From NCBI GenBank assembly GCA_964568875.1, contig CAZMSH010000021.1, positions 1-64,000 of the forward strand: a DNA stretch of 64,000 nt. Direction: 5' to 3'. Origin of the DNA: SLNP01 sp964568875 (lineage in GTDB: Bacteria; Bacteroidota; Bacteroidia; Bacteroidales; VadinHA17). Positions 18,201 to 25,475 of the stretch are shown here, in pieces; the first letter of the stretch is position 1; every line of letters begins with the position of its first letter. The position numbers were made by a program, and so were the translations under genes. The notes beneath the pieces were generated by a model. That model searched no databases. It worked only from the letters and a program-made list of their open reading frames with translations, and was not told where the DNA came from.

Positions 18201-18259
18201 AGCAGCTGAGGGGAGAGTTTTCAGTTGCAGTGAAAGAGTTTGAGATGCTCAAACAGTGA
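15257..18259 (+). CDS. Large secreted BNR/sortilin-like beta-propeller protein
   Basis: A 1000-residue exported protein. A signal peptide (KKLFHIVTFLAAGLTLNSQPA) leads into repeated BNR/Asp-box motifs, for example SVDAGRTWSF, TTDGGKSWKK, STDMGETWTK, SADRGNSFTL, SNDRGRTWRR, TRDGGVTWST, TVDEGVTWQT, TRDEGSTWKN, TVDYGESWER and SFDDGKSWQS. These indicate two propellers of the VPS10/sortilin type, as in Bacteroidetes proteins annotated 'WD40/YVTN/BNR-like repeat'. The C-terminal part (about 750-1000) has an Ig-like segment and a helical tail. Family members are often called glycosyl hydrolases without proof; I see no catalytic signature. No T9SS sorting domain is evident. Confidence 0.85.
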   Translation: MKKLFHIVTFLAAGLTLNSQPAVDQSLYDALSYRNIGPSRGGRVTAVAGVASQPDVYYMGATGGGVWKTENYGQTWSNVSDGYFASPSIGAIRVYQNNPDIVYVGTGSDGMRSNVIIGKGVYKSVDAGRTWSFAGLKEAGLIGALEIHPDNPDIVLVAAIGNPFGENEERGIFKTTDGGKSWKKVLYISPRTGFSDLEFSPDDPSVIYAAAWTAERKPWTILSGSEEGGIFRSTDMGETWTKLGGGLPGGIIGKGDLAVTPAAPDLLYVLLEAEGENGGLYISADRGNSFTLVTRERGLLDRPFYYCNIDVDPVNPDKIYVNSTAYHVSNDRGRTWRRQSTPHGDNHDMWINPLNPGLYIQGNDGGVNVTRDGGVTWSTQENQPTAELYQVDIDDQFPYWVYAGQQDNTTIAIPGRMTYSMPGGPTAWWLSVGGCETGPAVPKPGDHNIVYSNCKGRFYRYSKLTGQSKSYNVGAQNMYGHNPADLIYRFQRVAPIIVSPHDPGVVYHASQYLHKTVDEGVTWQTISPDLTAFEPDKQVISGSPITRDITGEEFYSTIYAVAESKLVRGLIWTGANDGPVYVTRDEGSTWKNVTPEGLPPGGRVQTIEPSPHNPARAYVAVYRYLLNDWEPYIYKTVDYGESWERLTDGMNGIAHDDPVRVVREDPAREGLLYAGTESGVFVSFDDGKSWQSLSMNLPVVPVTDLKVFRNDIVISTMGRSFWIMDNITPLHTIMDGVSSDKAILYPPDNAYRMSRGPGAMIDYYLPAEANSVTITITSADGEIVARFSNLAPDQPDDVTLSDWKQHAINRSGNVPVKKGMNRFFWDMRTFGVMSGSQSGSGPVIVPGLYKVTISIDDKQELSSDLQVLPDPRVIEDGVTIGDMDEQYILACKFRDFMTEARFFQRDLLSLKEKWDQRLSSGKRLSAREQREYDSFESLYRKVITASGMAYPQPMLIDQISYLNSQIGSADQKPGKDLYTRYEQLRGEFSVAVKEFEMLKQ

Positions 18260-18286
18260 TTACCCTGACTCTTTAAATATTTAAAG

Positions 18287-19141
18287 ATGATAAACTTCGG
18301 AGGCTCAGAGGTTGTTTACACATATGAGGAATCGGAGATAATTATCGTGCCGGTTCCTTATGACGGGACAAGTACCTACATGAAGGGTTCTGACAAGGGT
18401 CCGGAGGCATTGCTGGAGGCTTCAGTGAATCTTGAATTCTACGATATTGAAACAGGCACTGAGGCACATAAAAGAGGTATTTTTACCTTACCTCCGGTAA
18501 GCGAAAATTCTTCTCCAGAGGCCATGGTTGAAGCTGTCAGAAAGGTATGCACAGACCTCTGGCAAAAAAAACGTTTTCCGGTTATAATCGGAGGGGAGCA
18601 CTCTGTAAGTATAGGAGCGATACAGGCTGCTGCAGGTATCTTCGATAATCTTACCATACTTCAGGTAGATGCTCATTCTGACCTGAGGGATGAATATGAG
18701 GGTTCAGGCTTCAATCATGCCTGTGTCATGGCAAGGGCGAGGGAGGTGGCTCCGGTGGTACAGGTAGGTATCAGAAGCATGAGCCTTGACGAACTGGAGG
18801 CAGCAGACAGGTCCAGGATATTCTGCGCTCATGAACTGTGGGATGATAAGTCATTGTGGTCAAAGGCTCTTGATTTGCTTACAGAGAATGTTTACCTGAC
18901 AATTGATCTTGACGGGTTTGATCCGGGATTAATGCCGTCGACAGGAACCCCTGAGCCGGGAGGACCAAACTACAGAGATGTTATGAACTTTCTGAAGGAG
19001 GTGATACTGCATCGCCATGTTGTAGGCTTTGATATTGTTGAGCTATGCCCGTCACCATATAACAAGGCTCCGGATTTTACAGCGGCCAGGATACTATATC
19101 AGCTTCTCAGCTACCGTGAGTGGCGTCGCTCTTTCCCTTAG
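18287..19141 (+). CDS. speB: Agmatinase (ureohydrolase family)
   Basis: A 284-residue binuclear-manganese ureohydrolase. Metal-binding motifs are intact: GGEHSVSIGA, LQVDAHSDLRDEY and the aspartate pair in TIDLDGFDPGLMPSTGTPEPGG. The sequence groups with the agmatinase branch (EPGG, short N-terminus) rather than arginase, giving putrescine and urea from agmatine. That fits the arginine decarboxylase gene elsewhere in this window. Distinguishing agmatinase from related guanidino-hydrolases by eye is not certain. The 3' end overlaps the convergent mazG coding sequence by 35 bases. Confidence 0.88.
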   Translation: MINFGGSEVVYTYEESEIIIVPVPYDGTSTYMKGSDKGPEALLEASVNLEFYDIETGTEAHKRGIFTLPPVSENSSPEAMVEAVRKVCTDLWQKKRFPVIIGGEHSVSIGAIQAAAGIFDNLTILQVDAHSDLRDEYEGSGFNHACVMARAREVAPVVQVGIRSMSLDELEAADRSRIFCAHELWDDKSLWSKALDLLTENVYLTIDLDGFDPGLMPSTGTPEPGGPNYRDVMNFLKEVILHRHVVGFDIVELCPSPYNKAPDFTAARILYQLLSYREWRRSFP

Positions 19142-19904
19142 CCTCCTCCCATATAACATTCATTTCATCAAGGCTCATGTCGTGAAGTGACCTTCCTTTC
19201 TTAATGGTCTCTTCTTCGAGGTACCCAAAACGCCTGATGAATTTTTTATTGGTTCGCTCAAGAGCCGTTTCAGGATCAATGTTGTAAAGCCTGGCAGCGT
19301 TGATTATTGAGAAGAGCAGATCGCCAAATTCATCCTCTGTCTTTTCATGGTCTCCTGTTTCTATCTCAGCCTGCAGTTCATTTAATTCTTCACTGACTTT
19401 GTCCCATATCTGCTCTTTCACATCCCAGTCGAAGCCTACGCCCCTGACTTTCTCCTGTATCCTTGTTGCCTTGACCATAGCGGGAAGCGTCCTGGGAACA
19501 CCTGACAGAACAGGTTTATACCTGCTGGTCTCTTTCATCTTAAGCTGCTCCCAGTTCTGTATAACCTCTGTAGCTCCATTTACTGTTACTGAACCAAATA
19601 CATGCGGATGTCTGTAGATCAGTTTTTCATTTATTCCCTTTAAGACATCACCAATATCGAATAATCCTTTCTCACTGGCTATCCTGGCATAAAACACCAG
19701 GTGCAGCATAAGATCACCAAGTTCTTTTCTGATTTCATCATTGTTGTCTTCGATTATGGCATCGGCAAGTTCATATGTCTCCTCAATGGTAAGCTTACGT
19801 AGTGTCTGGTTTGTCTGCTCCCTGTCCCATGGACATTTCTCCCTGAGTTCATCCATTATTCCCAGCAATCTCCTGAACTCGGTTATTCTTCTGTCTTCCT
19901 TCAT
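19107..19904 (-). CDS. mazG: Nucleoside triphosphate pyrophosphohydrolase MazG
   Basis: A 265-residue two-domain MazG that hydrolyses NTPs and dNTPs to monophosphate and pyrophosphate, cleaning nucleotide pools. The first domain shows CPWDREQTNQTLRKLTIEE with EETYELADAI and ELGDLMLHLVFYA; the second has KTEDEFGDLLFSIINAAR. EExxE and ExxD metal-binding patterns occur in both. Full length. Stop codons of mazG and speB cross, so their last 35 bases are read on both strands. The SAM hydroxide adenosyltransferase gene lies just upstream, 6 bases away, in an apparent two-gene operon. Confidence 0.95.
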   Translation of the reverse strand: MKEDRRITEFRRLLGIMDELREKCPWDREQTNQTLRKLTIEETYELADAIIEDNNDEIRKELGDLMLHLVFYARIASEKGLFDIGDVLKGINEKLIYRHPHVFGSVTVNGATEVIQNWEQLKMKETSRYKPVLSGVPRTLPAMVKATRIQEKVRGVGFDWDVKEQIWDKVSEELNELQAEIETGDHEKTEDEFGDLLFSIINAARLYNIDPETALERTNKKFIRRFGYLEEETIKKGRSLHDMSLDEMNVIWEEAKGKSDATHGS

Positions 19905-19910
19905 CGTAAT

Positions 19911-20708
19911 TTAAGTAAATAGTCCTGTTGAATCTTTATTGCCCCCGTCAGAGGTTATCCTGATTACCGAGCCAGTCCTGAGGCTGTACAGGTCTCCTGT
20001 GTTGGCTCCGTTTATTGCAATCTCAAGCAGGTTAAGATTGTTGAAACGTGCGAGCAGCTCGCCCGGCGGAACGTCATTGTAATTTATACTCAGTTTGTCA
20101 ATTCTGTGTTTACTGTTTTGTATGTAAATAATAAAATCATTGATACCGAAAACACGTGTGAAAATTTCCCTTGTTATGTTTGTACATGCATTCCCGTAAG
20201 AATCTATGTATATAATGCTGCCGTTGACTGCGTTGGTGTCAATTGTTGCCCTTAGCGGGACCATCTCCCTGATATTGTCGACAGGTTCACCTATTTCTGA
20301 GGTGTTTTCGCCTTTAAGAATCTCTGCCGCTGTACGTGCAAAAAGCATAAGGTCACCTTCATGTTCACTGTCAGTCAACATGTTGACCATATCGGGCTCA
20401 GAATTAAGTGCAAGACTGAAAATTCCGCTGTCGGTTCCTACAAAATAGTGGCCCTGGGCCTTCACCAGCAGGGGCCTTGCCTTGCCTCCGGCCTCAGTGT
20501 GGACAAATATAAGGTGAACCGATCCTTCAGGGTAATGGGAAAATGTATTCCTTAGCACGAATGCTGCATGGCCGATATTGAATGGCGGAAGTCCCATGGC
20601 ATTGACAATCACACTTATGCCGGGTACAAGCCTCTCCAGCGTGCCGCGAACTATTCCGAAATAGTAATCATCGGTCCTCCATTCGGTTGTAACTGTAACT
20701 ACTGCCAT
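19911..20708 (-). CDS. SAM hydroxide adenosyltransferase (DUF62)
   Basis: A 265-residue member of the DUF62/fluorinase-like fold; characterised relatives hydrolyse S-adenosylmethionine to adenosine and methionine. The conserved RNTF, PEGSVHLIFVHTE, HYFVGTDSGIFSLAL and IIYIDSYGNACTNI segments are present. The N-terminal SAM-site signature, usually TDFGxxDxY, reads TTEWRTDDYYFG here, so the first aspartate is glutamate while the DxY-type aspartate is kept. This kind of drift also occurs in other Bacteroidetes members. First gene of the operon with mazG; a TATCTTTG -7 box lies 16 bases upstream. Confidence 0.85.
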   Translation of the reverse strand: MAVVTVTTEWRTDDYYFGIVRGTLERLVPGISVIVNAMGLPPFNIGHAAFVLRNTFSHYPEGSVHLIFVHTEAGGKARPLLVKAQGHYFVGTDSGIFSLALNSEPDMVNMLTDSEHEGDLMLFARTAAEILKGENTSEIGEPVDNIREMVPLRATIDTNAVNGSIIYIDSYGNACTNITREIFTRVFGINDFIIYIQNSKHRIDKLSINYNDVPPGELLARFNNLNLLEIAINGANTGDLYSLRTGSVIRITSDGGNKDSTGLFT

Positions 20709-20723
20709 AGGATTTTGTTATGG

Positions 20724-20731
20724 CAAAGATA
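20724..20731 (-). promoter_or_regulatory. -7 box (TATCTTTG) of the DUF62-mazG operon
   Basis: Minus-strand TATCTTTG matches TAnnTTTG just upstream of the ATG at 20708. No clear -33 element is seen. Confidence 0.4.
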
Positions 20732-20830
20732 ATCTTCTAAAGAAAAATAATCTTATTTTGCAGACTCAAAACCCTGGTTAGGGGTATAATTTGTGTCGGA
20801 ACCTGTGGTTCCCGTGAGCAGAGGAGGAGA

Positions 20831-21788
20831 GTGAAAATGACAGAGAGAATTATTAACCTTGATGATATAGATCCCGTACTTTTTTTAGGTACCAACAACT
20901 CACTGCTGAACAAGGTTTCAGCCTTTTTCCCGAAGATAAAGATCATTGCAAGGGGTAGTGAGATAAAATGCATTGGTGACGAAGCAGAACTTGATGTTTT
21001 TCTTGTCAAGTTCGGGGAGTTACTCGAATATTTCAGAAAATACAACAGGGTTGACGAGGATGATATCGAAAAGTATCTGTTCGATGAGGCTTATATGAAG
21101 TCAGCCTCCAACGGTGATTTTGAGCAGGCGCTTATTTTCGGTGCATCGGGTAAGCCAATAAGGGCCCGTACCGTTAATCAGCTCAGGCTGGTTAAGGAGT
21201 ACTTTGATAACGATCTGATAATTACAGAGGGACCCGCCGGTACAGGTAAGACTTATACTGCTATTGCGCTGGCAGTAAGGGCATTAAAAAACAGCGAAGT
21301 AAGAAGGATAGTGCTTACCAGACCTGCTGTTGAAGCGGGAGAGAGGCTCGGCTTTCTGCCCGGTGACGTTAAGGAGAAACTTGACCCTTACCTCCAGCCG
21401 TTGTACGATGCACTGCGTGATATGATACCTCCCCGCAAGCTGGAAGTATGGATAGAGGATGGTACCGTTCAGATAGCGCCCATAGCTTTTATGAGGGGAA
21501 GAACACTGGAGAACTCCTTCGTTATACTTGATGAGGCTCAGAATGCAACGGTGAGCCAGCTTAAGATGTTTCTGACACGCATGGGCGTGAATTCGAAATT
21601 CATACTTACGGGAGATACTACCCAGATTGACCTGCCCAGACGCAGTGATTCGGGTCTGCTGCAGGCAATTAAAATACTTGGAAATATTGAAGGTATCTCA
21701 ATAATAAGATTTGATGAACGTGATATTGTCAGACACAGACTGGTGAAAAACATAGTAAAGGCTTATGAGGAGAGTGAGAATGGAGGGG
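20831..21788 (+). CDS. phoH: PhoH-like ATPase, 3' end in assembly gap
   Basis: About 319 visible residues of a PhoH/YbeZ-type ATPase, linked in other bacteria to RNA and ribosome metabolism. The P-loop reads EGPAGTGKTYTAIALA, followed by RPAVEAGERLGFLPGD, the Walker B-like VILDEAQNAT and LTGDTTQIDLPR. Start is GTG at 20831 or ATG at 20837; a strong GGAGGAGA precedes them. The natural C-terminus IVKAYEESEN is reached just before the N run, and no stop codon is seen before it, so the end is unresolved. Codons after the gap should not be joined to this gene. Confidence 0.9.
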
Positions 21789-21888
21789 NNNNNNNNNNNN
21801 NNNNNNNNNNNNNNNNNNNNNNNNNNNNNNNNNNNNNNNNNNNNNNNNNNNNNNNNNNNNNNNNNNNNNNNNNNNNNNNNNNNNNNNN
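21789..21888. other. Assembly gap (100 N)
   Basis: Exactly 100 N, hiding the phoH stop codon. Unknown true length. The unresolved sequence lies next to the GC-rich heptad array at 21947-21988. Confidence 0.99.
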
Positions 21889-21946
21889 TGGAACGGGATG
21901 CACCCACCTCACTCTTGCGCCGTCTGGTTTTGAGGGCAAAGTGATC

Positions 21947-21988
21947 GGGGTCCGGGGTCCGGGGCTCAGGGCTCAGGGCGGAGGGCAG
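21947..21988. repeat. GC-rich 7-bp tandem array (GGGGTCC/AGGGCTC)
   Basis: Six contiguous heptads: GGGGTCC, GGGGTCC, GGGGCTC, AGGGCTC, AGGGCGG, AGGGCAG. It lies between phoH and purC, downstream of the gap. Sequence differs from the other arrays but the unit length is again seven. Confidence 0.75.
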
Positions 21989-22041
21989 AGAGCATAAAGG
22001 ATAGATAGAATTAGATAGATTATTAACATATAAACAGAAAA

Positions 22042-22998
22042 ATGATGCAGACAGTAACAGGAAGGGATTATAGTTTCCCGGGACAGAAAGGCATTTACAG
22101 AGGTAAGGTGCGTGATGTTTTCAATATTAATGAGGATTATCTGTTGATGGTGGTAACAGACCGGATTTCAGCTTTTGACGTAGTGCTTCCGAGGGGCATA
22201 CCTTACAAGGGTCAGGTGCTGAATCAGATAGCAGCCCGTTTTCTCGATGCCACCTCCGACATAGTACCGAACTGGAAGATTGCTACTCCTGATCCCAATG
22301 TAACCTTTGGCCACAGGTGCAGTCCGTATCCCGTCGAGATGATAGTAAGGGCATACCTTACCGGCAGTTCATGGCGCACATACAAATCGGGCAAGCGTGA
22401 GATATGCGGGGTTCCCATACCGGAAGGAATGAGGGAACACCAGAGGTTTGATGCTCCCATCATTACCCCGACAACCAAGGCAGAGCAGGGTGCGCATGAT
22501 GAAGATATCTCAGCAGATGAGATTATCAGCAAAGGACTTGTTTCAGAGGAGGAATACAGACTGCTTGAGAAGTACTCAATGGAGGTATTCCTTCGCGGCG
22601 CTGAAATGGCCGCTGAAAGAGGGCTTATCCTGGTAGACACCAAGTATGAATTTGGCAAGAAGGATGGGAAGATATACCTTATTGACGAGATTAATACTCC
22701 GGATTCCTCACGTTTCTTCTATTCTGCTGATTATGAAGAGCGTTTTGAGAAGGGTCTTCCTCCCCGGCAGCTGTCGAAGGAGTTTGTGCGGGAGTGGCTG
22801 ATGGAGAGGGATTTCAAAGGAGAGGCCGGAAAGCAGGTTCCTCCTATGCCCGATGAATTTGTAGAGCAGGTATCTTCGCGTTACATTGAACTATACGAAC
22901 ATATTACTGGAGAATCATTCGTTCGTGCCGACATCACTGATGTTGAAGCAAGGATAGAAAAGAATGTAACGGCCTTTCTGAAGGAGTTTTCGGGATAG
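22042..22998 (+). CDS. purC: Phosphoribosylaminoimidazole-succinocarboxamide synthase
   Basis: A 318-residue SAICAR synthase (purine pathway), joining aspartate to CAIR with ATP. Motifs: YRGKVRDVF near residue 17, VVTDRISAFDVVLPRGIPYKG, CSPYPVEMIVRAYLTGSSW, TTKAEQGAHDE and LIDEINTPDSSRFF. The length corresponds to the longer yeast-like PurC form usual in Bacteroidetes. Two adjacent ATG codons (22042, 22045) are possible starts. A hairpin follows the stop. Confidence 0.96.
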   Translation: MMQTVTGRDYSFPGQKGIYRGKVRDVFNINEDYLLMVVTDRISAFDVVLPRGIPYKGQVLNQIAARFLDATSDIVPNWKIATPDPNVTFGHRCSPYPVEMIVRAYLTGSSWRTYKSGKREICGVPIPEGMREHQRFDAPIITPTTKAEQGAHDEDISADEIISKGLVSEEEYRLLEKYSMEVFLRGAEMAAERGLILVDTKYEFGKKDGKIYLIDEINTPDSSRFFYSADYEERFEKGLPPRQLSKEFVREWLMERDFKGEAGKQVPPMPDEFVEQVSSRYIELYEHITGESFVRADITDVEARIEKNVTAFLKEFSG

Positions 22999-23049
22999 GT
23001 ATTCCTTTGTTTTCTGTATGGAATCATGCCATTAAGCATTTTTTTGAAT

Positions 23050-23085
23050 TTTTCGGTTTTTCCCCGTTGCGGGAAAGACCGAAAA
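23050..23085 (+). terminator. Imperfect hairpin after purC
   Basis: TTTTCGGT at 23050-23057 pairs with ACCGAAAA at 23078-23085, and TTTTCCC pairs with GGGAAAG inside it (one T-G pair), with a short loop. It lies between purC and the NuoE-like gene. The T-run after it is weak, so terminator or attenuator is a guess. Confidence 0.4.
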
Positions 23086-23131
23086 TGATTTAATTTACCC
23101 GACCAACCTAAAAAATCCAGCATAATCAACT

Positions 23132-23653
23132 ATGAGAATTCAGCGAGTATTTAAAGAGAAGGAGCTAAAACAGGCTCCTGAGGCTGTTGATCTGAGCCTG
23201 ATCGACGGTCTGATAGAAAAATACAAGGGTAAACCCGGCAATATGATTCCGTTGCTGCAGGGGGCTCAGGCCGTCTACGGATTCATTCCCAGGGAGGTAT
23301 TTGTGAAAATATCCCGGGAGACAGGTCTTACGTTAAGCGAGATTTATGGGGTGGCAACCTTCTATGCCCAGTTCAGACTAAATCCTGTAGGTAAGCATAT
23401 CATTAAGGTTTGCCACGGAACCGCATGTCACGTTCAGAACGCCGATTCGATAAGTGATGCACTAAGAGAGGCACTAAAGATAAAAGACGGAGAGACGACA
23501 CCTGACGGATTATTTACACTTGAGTCGGTGGCATGTCTTGGTTGTTGTTCGCTGGCTCCGGTAATGATGATCGGAGATGAATCATACGGGAAGCTGACAG
23601 GCAGAAGCGCTGTCAAAATAGTCAGAGAGATTAAAGCCGGAGAGTCTAACTAA
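23132..23653 (+). CDS. NuoE/HydC-like [2Fe-2S] subunit of bifurcating-type complex
   Basis: A 173-residue thioredoxin-fold subunit. A helical N-terminal part (IPLLQGAQAVYGFIPREV, SEIYGVATFYAQF) precedes a [2Fe-2S] site with C94 and C99 (VCHGTACHVQ) and C135 and C139 (ACLGCCSLAP), the complete NuoE ligand set. It starts a three-gene operon with a NuoF-like protein (16 bases downstream) and a 1229-residue flavoprotein. In HydABC and related systems this subunit relays electrons next to the FMN site. It is a paralogue of the hydrogenase-linked subunit at 36959-37444. Confidence 0.92.
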   Translation: MRIQRVFKEKELKQAPEAVDLSLIDGLIEKYKGKPGNMIPLLQGAQAVYGFIPREVFVKISRETGLTLSEIYGVATFYAQFRLNPVGKHIIKVCHGTACHVQNADSISDALREALKIKDGETTPDGLFTLESVACLGCCSLAPVMMIGDESYGKLTGRSAVKIVREIKAGESN

Positions 23654-23669
23654 ACTAAAGCGAAGAAAA

Positions 23670-25445
23670 ATGGAAACAAAGGTTATAGTTGGACTGGGGA
23701 GCTGTGGCATAGCTGCAGGAGCCGGCAAAGTGTTTGAAACTCTCAATAAGTTACGTGATGAAGGAAAAGCCGATTTCCTCTTGTCACGAACCAGTTGCGT
23801 TGGTATGTGCTACAGGGAACCGCTTGTTGAGGTGGTTGATGGTAAAGGTTCAGTTATCTATGGTAATGTTGATGAGAAGATGGCAGCTGAAATCATTTCG
23901 CGGCATCTTTTAAAAAATGAAATAATCAGCGAATGGGTTGTAAGGTCGGAAAGCCAGGAGACCGTCGATGATACTTTTTTCGGGGGACAGGTTAAGATCG
24001 CACTCAGAAACTGTGGTTTCATCGACCCAGAGAAGATAGAGGAGTATAAGGCAAGGGGTGGTTACCGTGCTCTGGAAATGATAGCCAGAGAGAAAATAGC
24101 TCCCGAGGCTGTGGTTCAGATGGTGATGGACTCCGGTTTAAGGGGACGTGGTGGCGGAGGATTTTCAACGGGTCTGAAGTGGAAGCTGACCCTTAACAGC
24201 CAGTCTGATGAAAAATATGTGATTTGCAATGCTGATGAAGGTGACCCGGGGGCATTCATGGACAGATCTCTGCTTGAGGGCGATCCCCATTCAGTTCTGG
24301 AAGGAATGATAATAGGGGCCTACGCCGTAAGAGGGAACGGAGGAGTGATTTATTGCCGTGCCGAGTATCCTCTGGCCATCAAAAGGCTCTATATAGCGAT
24401 CGATCAGGCCCGCAAGAACGGCTACCTGGGTAAAGACATAGCCGGGATAGAGGGTTTTAATTTTGACCTCTACATTAAAGAGGGAGCCGGCGCGTTTGTC
24501 TGCGGAGAAGAGACGGCGCTGATGGCTTCGGTGGAAGGAAAACGTGGAATGCCTTACAAGAAACCACCGTTTCCTGCCGAGTCGGGATTATGGCGTAAGC
24601 CGACCAATATCAATAACGTCGAGACGTGGGCAAATATACCCTGGATAATTACCGAAGGCCCTGAAAAATATGCATCTTACGGTACAGAAAAGAGCAAGGG
24701 AACCAAGGTCTTTGCCCTTACCGGCAAGATAAACCGCGGGGGCCTGGTTGAGGTTCCTATGGGTATCACTCTCAGGGAGATAATTTACGAACTGGGCGGA
24801 GGCATTCAGGGAGGCAAGCAGTTCAAGGCAGTGCAGATGGGCGGACCATCGGGGGGATGTATCCCTGCGGCCCTTGTGGATACGATAATCGATTACGACT
24901 CGGTTACCTCCACGGGTGCAATCATGGGATCCGGCGGTATGGTGGTGATGGATGAAACAACATGCATGGTTGACGTGGCCAGGTTCTTTCTCGACTTTAC
25001 CTACAAGGAATCATGCGGTAAGTGTACTTTTTGCCGTGTTGGAACCAAGAGGATGCTGGAAATATTGACCCGCATCTGCGAGGGAGAAGGAAAAGAATCA
25101 GACATTGAGTTACTTGAGGAACTCGCCTACCAGATTAAGGACAGCTCACTGTGCGGTTTGGGCCAGACAGCCCCGAATCCGGTTCTGACTACCCTGAAAT
25201 ATTTCCGTAACGAGTATCTTGCCCATATAGTTGACAGAAAATGTCCTGCAGGCGTTTGCACCAAGCTGCTTACCTATGAAGTGATACCTGAAAATTGTAC
25301 CGGATGTACAGTCTGCGCCAAAAATTGTCCTGTCGATGCAATCAGTGGTGAGCGCAAGCAGTTACACCACATCGATCAGGCTGTTTGCATAAAGTGCGGA
25401 TTATGCTTTACAAAATGTACATTCGATGCCATCAGGAAATACTAA
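23670..25445 (+). CDS. NuoF/HydB-like FMN and NADH-binding subunit
   Basis: A 591-residue flavoprotein. An N-terminal thioredoxin-like [2Fe-2S] domain (about 1-90) has C12, C43 and C47. The NuoF core binds FMN/NAD (RGRGGGGFSTGLKW, CNADEGDPGAFMDR, EGAGAFVCGEETAL), then a [4Fe-4S] site (SCGKCTFCRVGTKR, CGLGQTAPNP). A C-terminal pair of [4Fe-4S] ferredoxin motifs (CTGCTVCAKNCPVDAI, CIKCGLCFTKCTFDAI) is the extension found in HydB-type bifurcating enzymes and absent from ordinary complex I NuoF. This supports NADH and ferredoxin as partners, with the third partner set by the next gene. Confidence 0.93.
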   Translation: METKVIVGLGSCGIAAGAGKVFETLNKLRDEGKADFLLSRTSCVGMCYREPLVEVVDGKGSVIYGNVDEKMAAEIISRHLLKNEIISEWVVRSESQETVDDTFFGGQVKIALRNCGFIDPEKIEEYKARGGYRALEMIAREKIAPEAVVQMVMDSGLRGRGGGGFSTGLKWKLTLNSQSDEKYVICNADEGDPGAFMDRSLLEGDPHSVLEGMIIGAYAVRGNGGVIYCRAEYPLAIKRLYIAIDQARKNGYLGKDIAGIEGFNFDLYIKEGAGAFVCGEETALMASVEGKRGMPYKKPPFPAESGLWRKPTNINNVETWANIPWIITEGPEKYASYGTEKSKGTKVFALTGKINRGGLVEVPMGITLREIIYELGGGIQGGKQFKAVQMGGPSGGCIPAALVDTIIDYDSVTSTGAIMGSGGMVVMDETTCMVDVARFFLDFTYKESCGKCTFCRVGTKRMLEILTRICEGEGKESDIELLEELAYQIKDSSLCGLGQTAPNPVLTTLKYFRNEYLAHIVDRKCPAGVCTKLLTYEVIPENCTGCTVCAKNCPVDAISGERKQLHHIDQAVCIKCGLCFTKCTFDAIRKY

Positions 25446-25475
25446 AAACCATCATTACAACAACCTGAATCAAAG

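Noticed and set aside
21889..21997. Extension of PhoH across the N run
   Set aside because: The reading frame is carried only by 100 placeholder N; PhoH proteins normally end near the IVKAYE region just before the gap.
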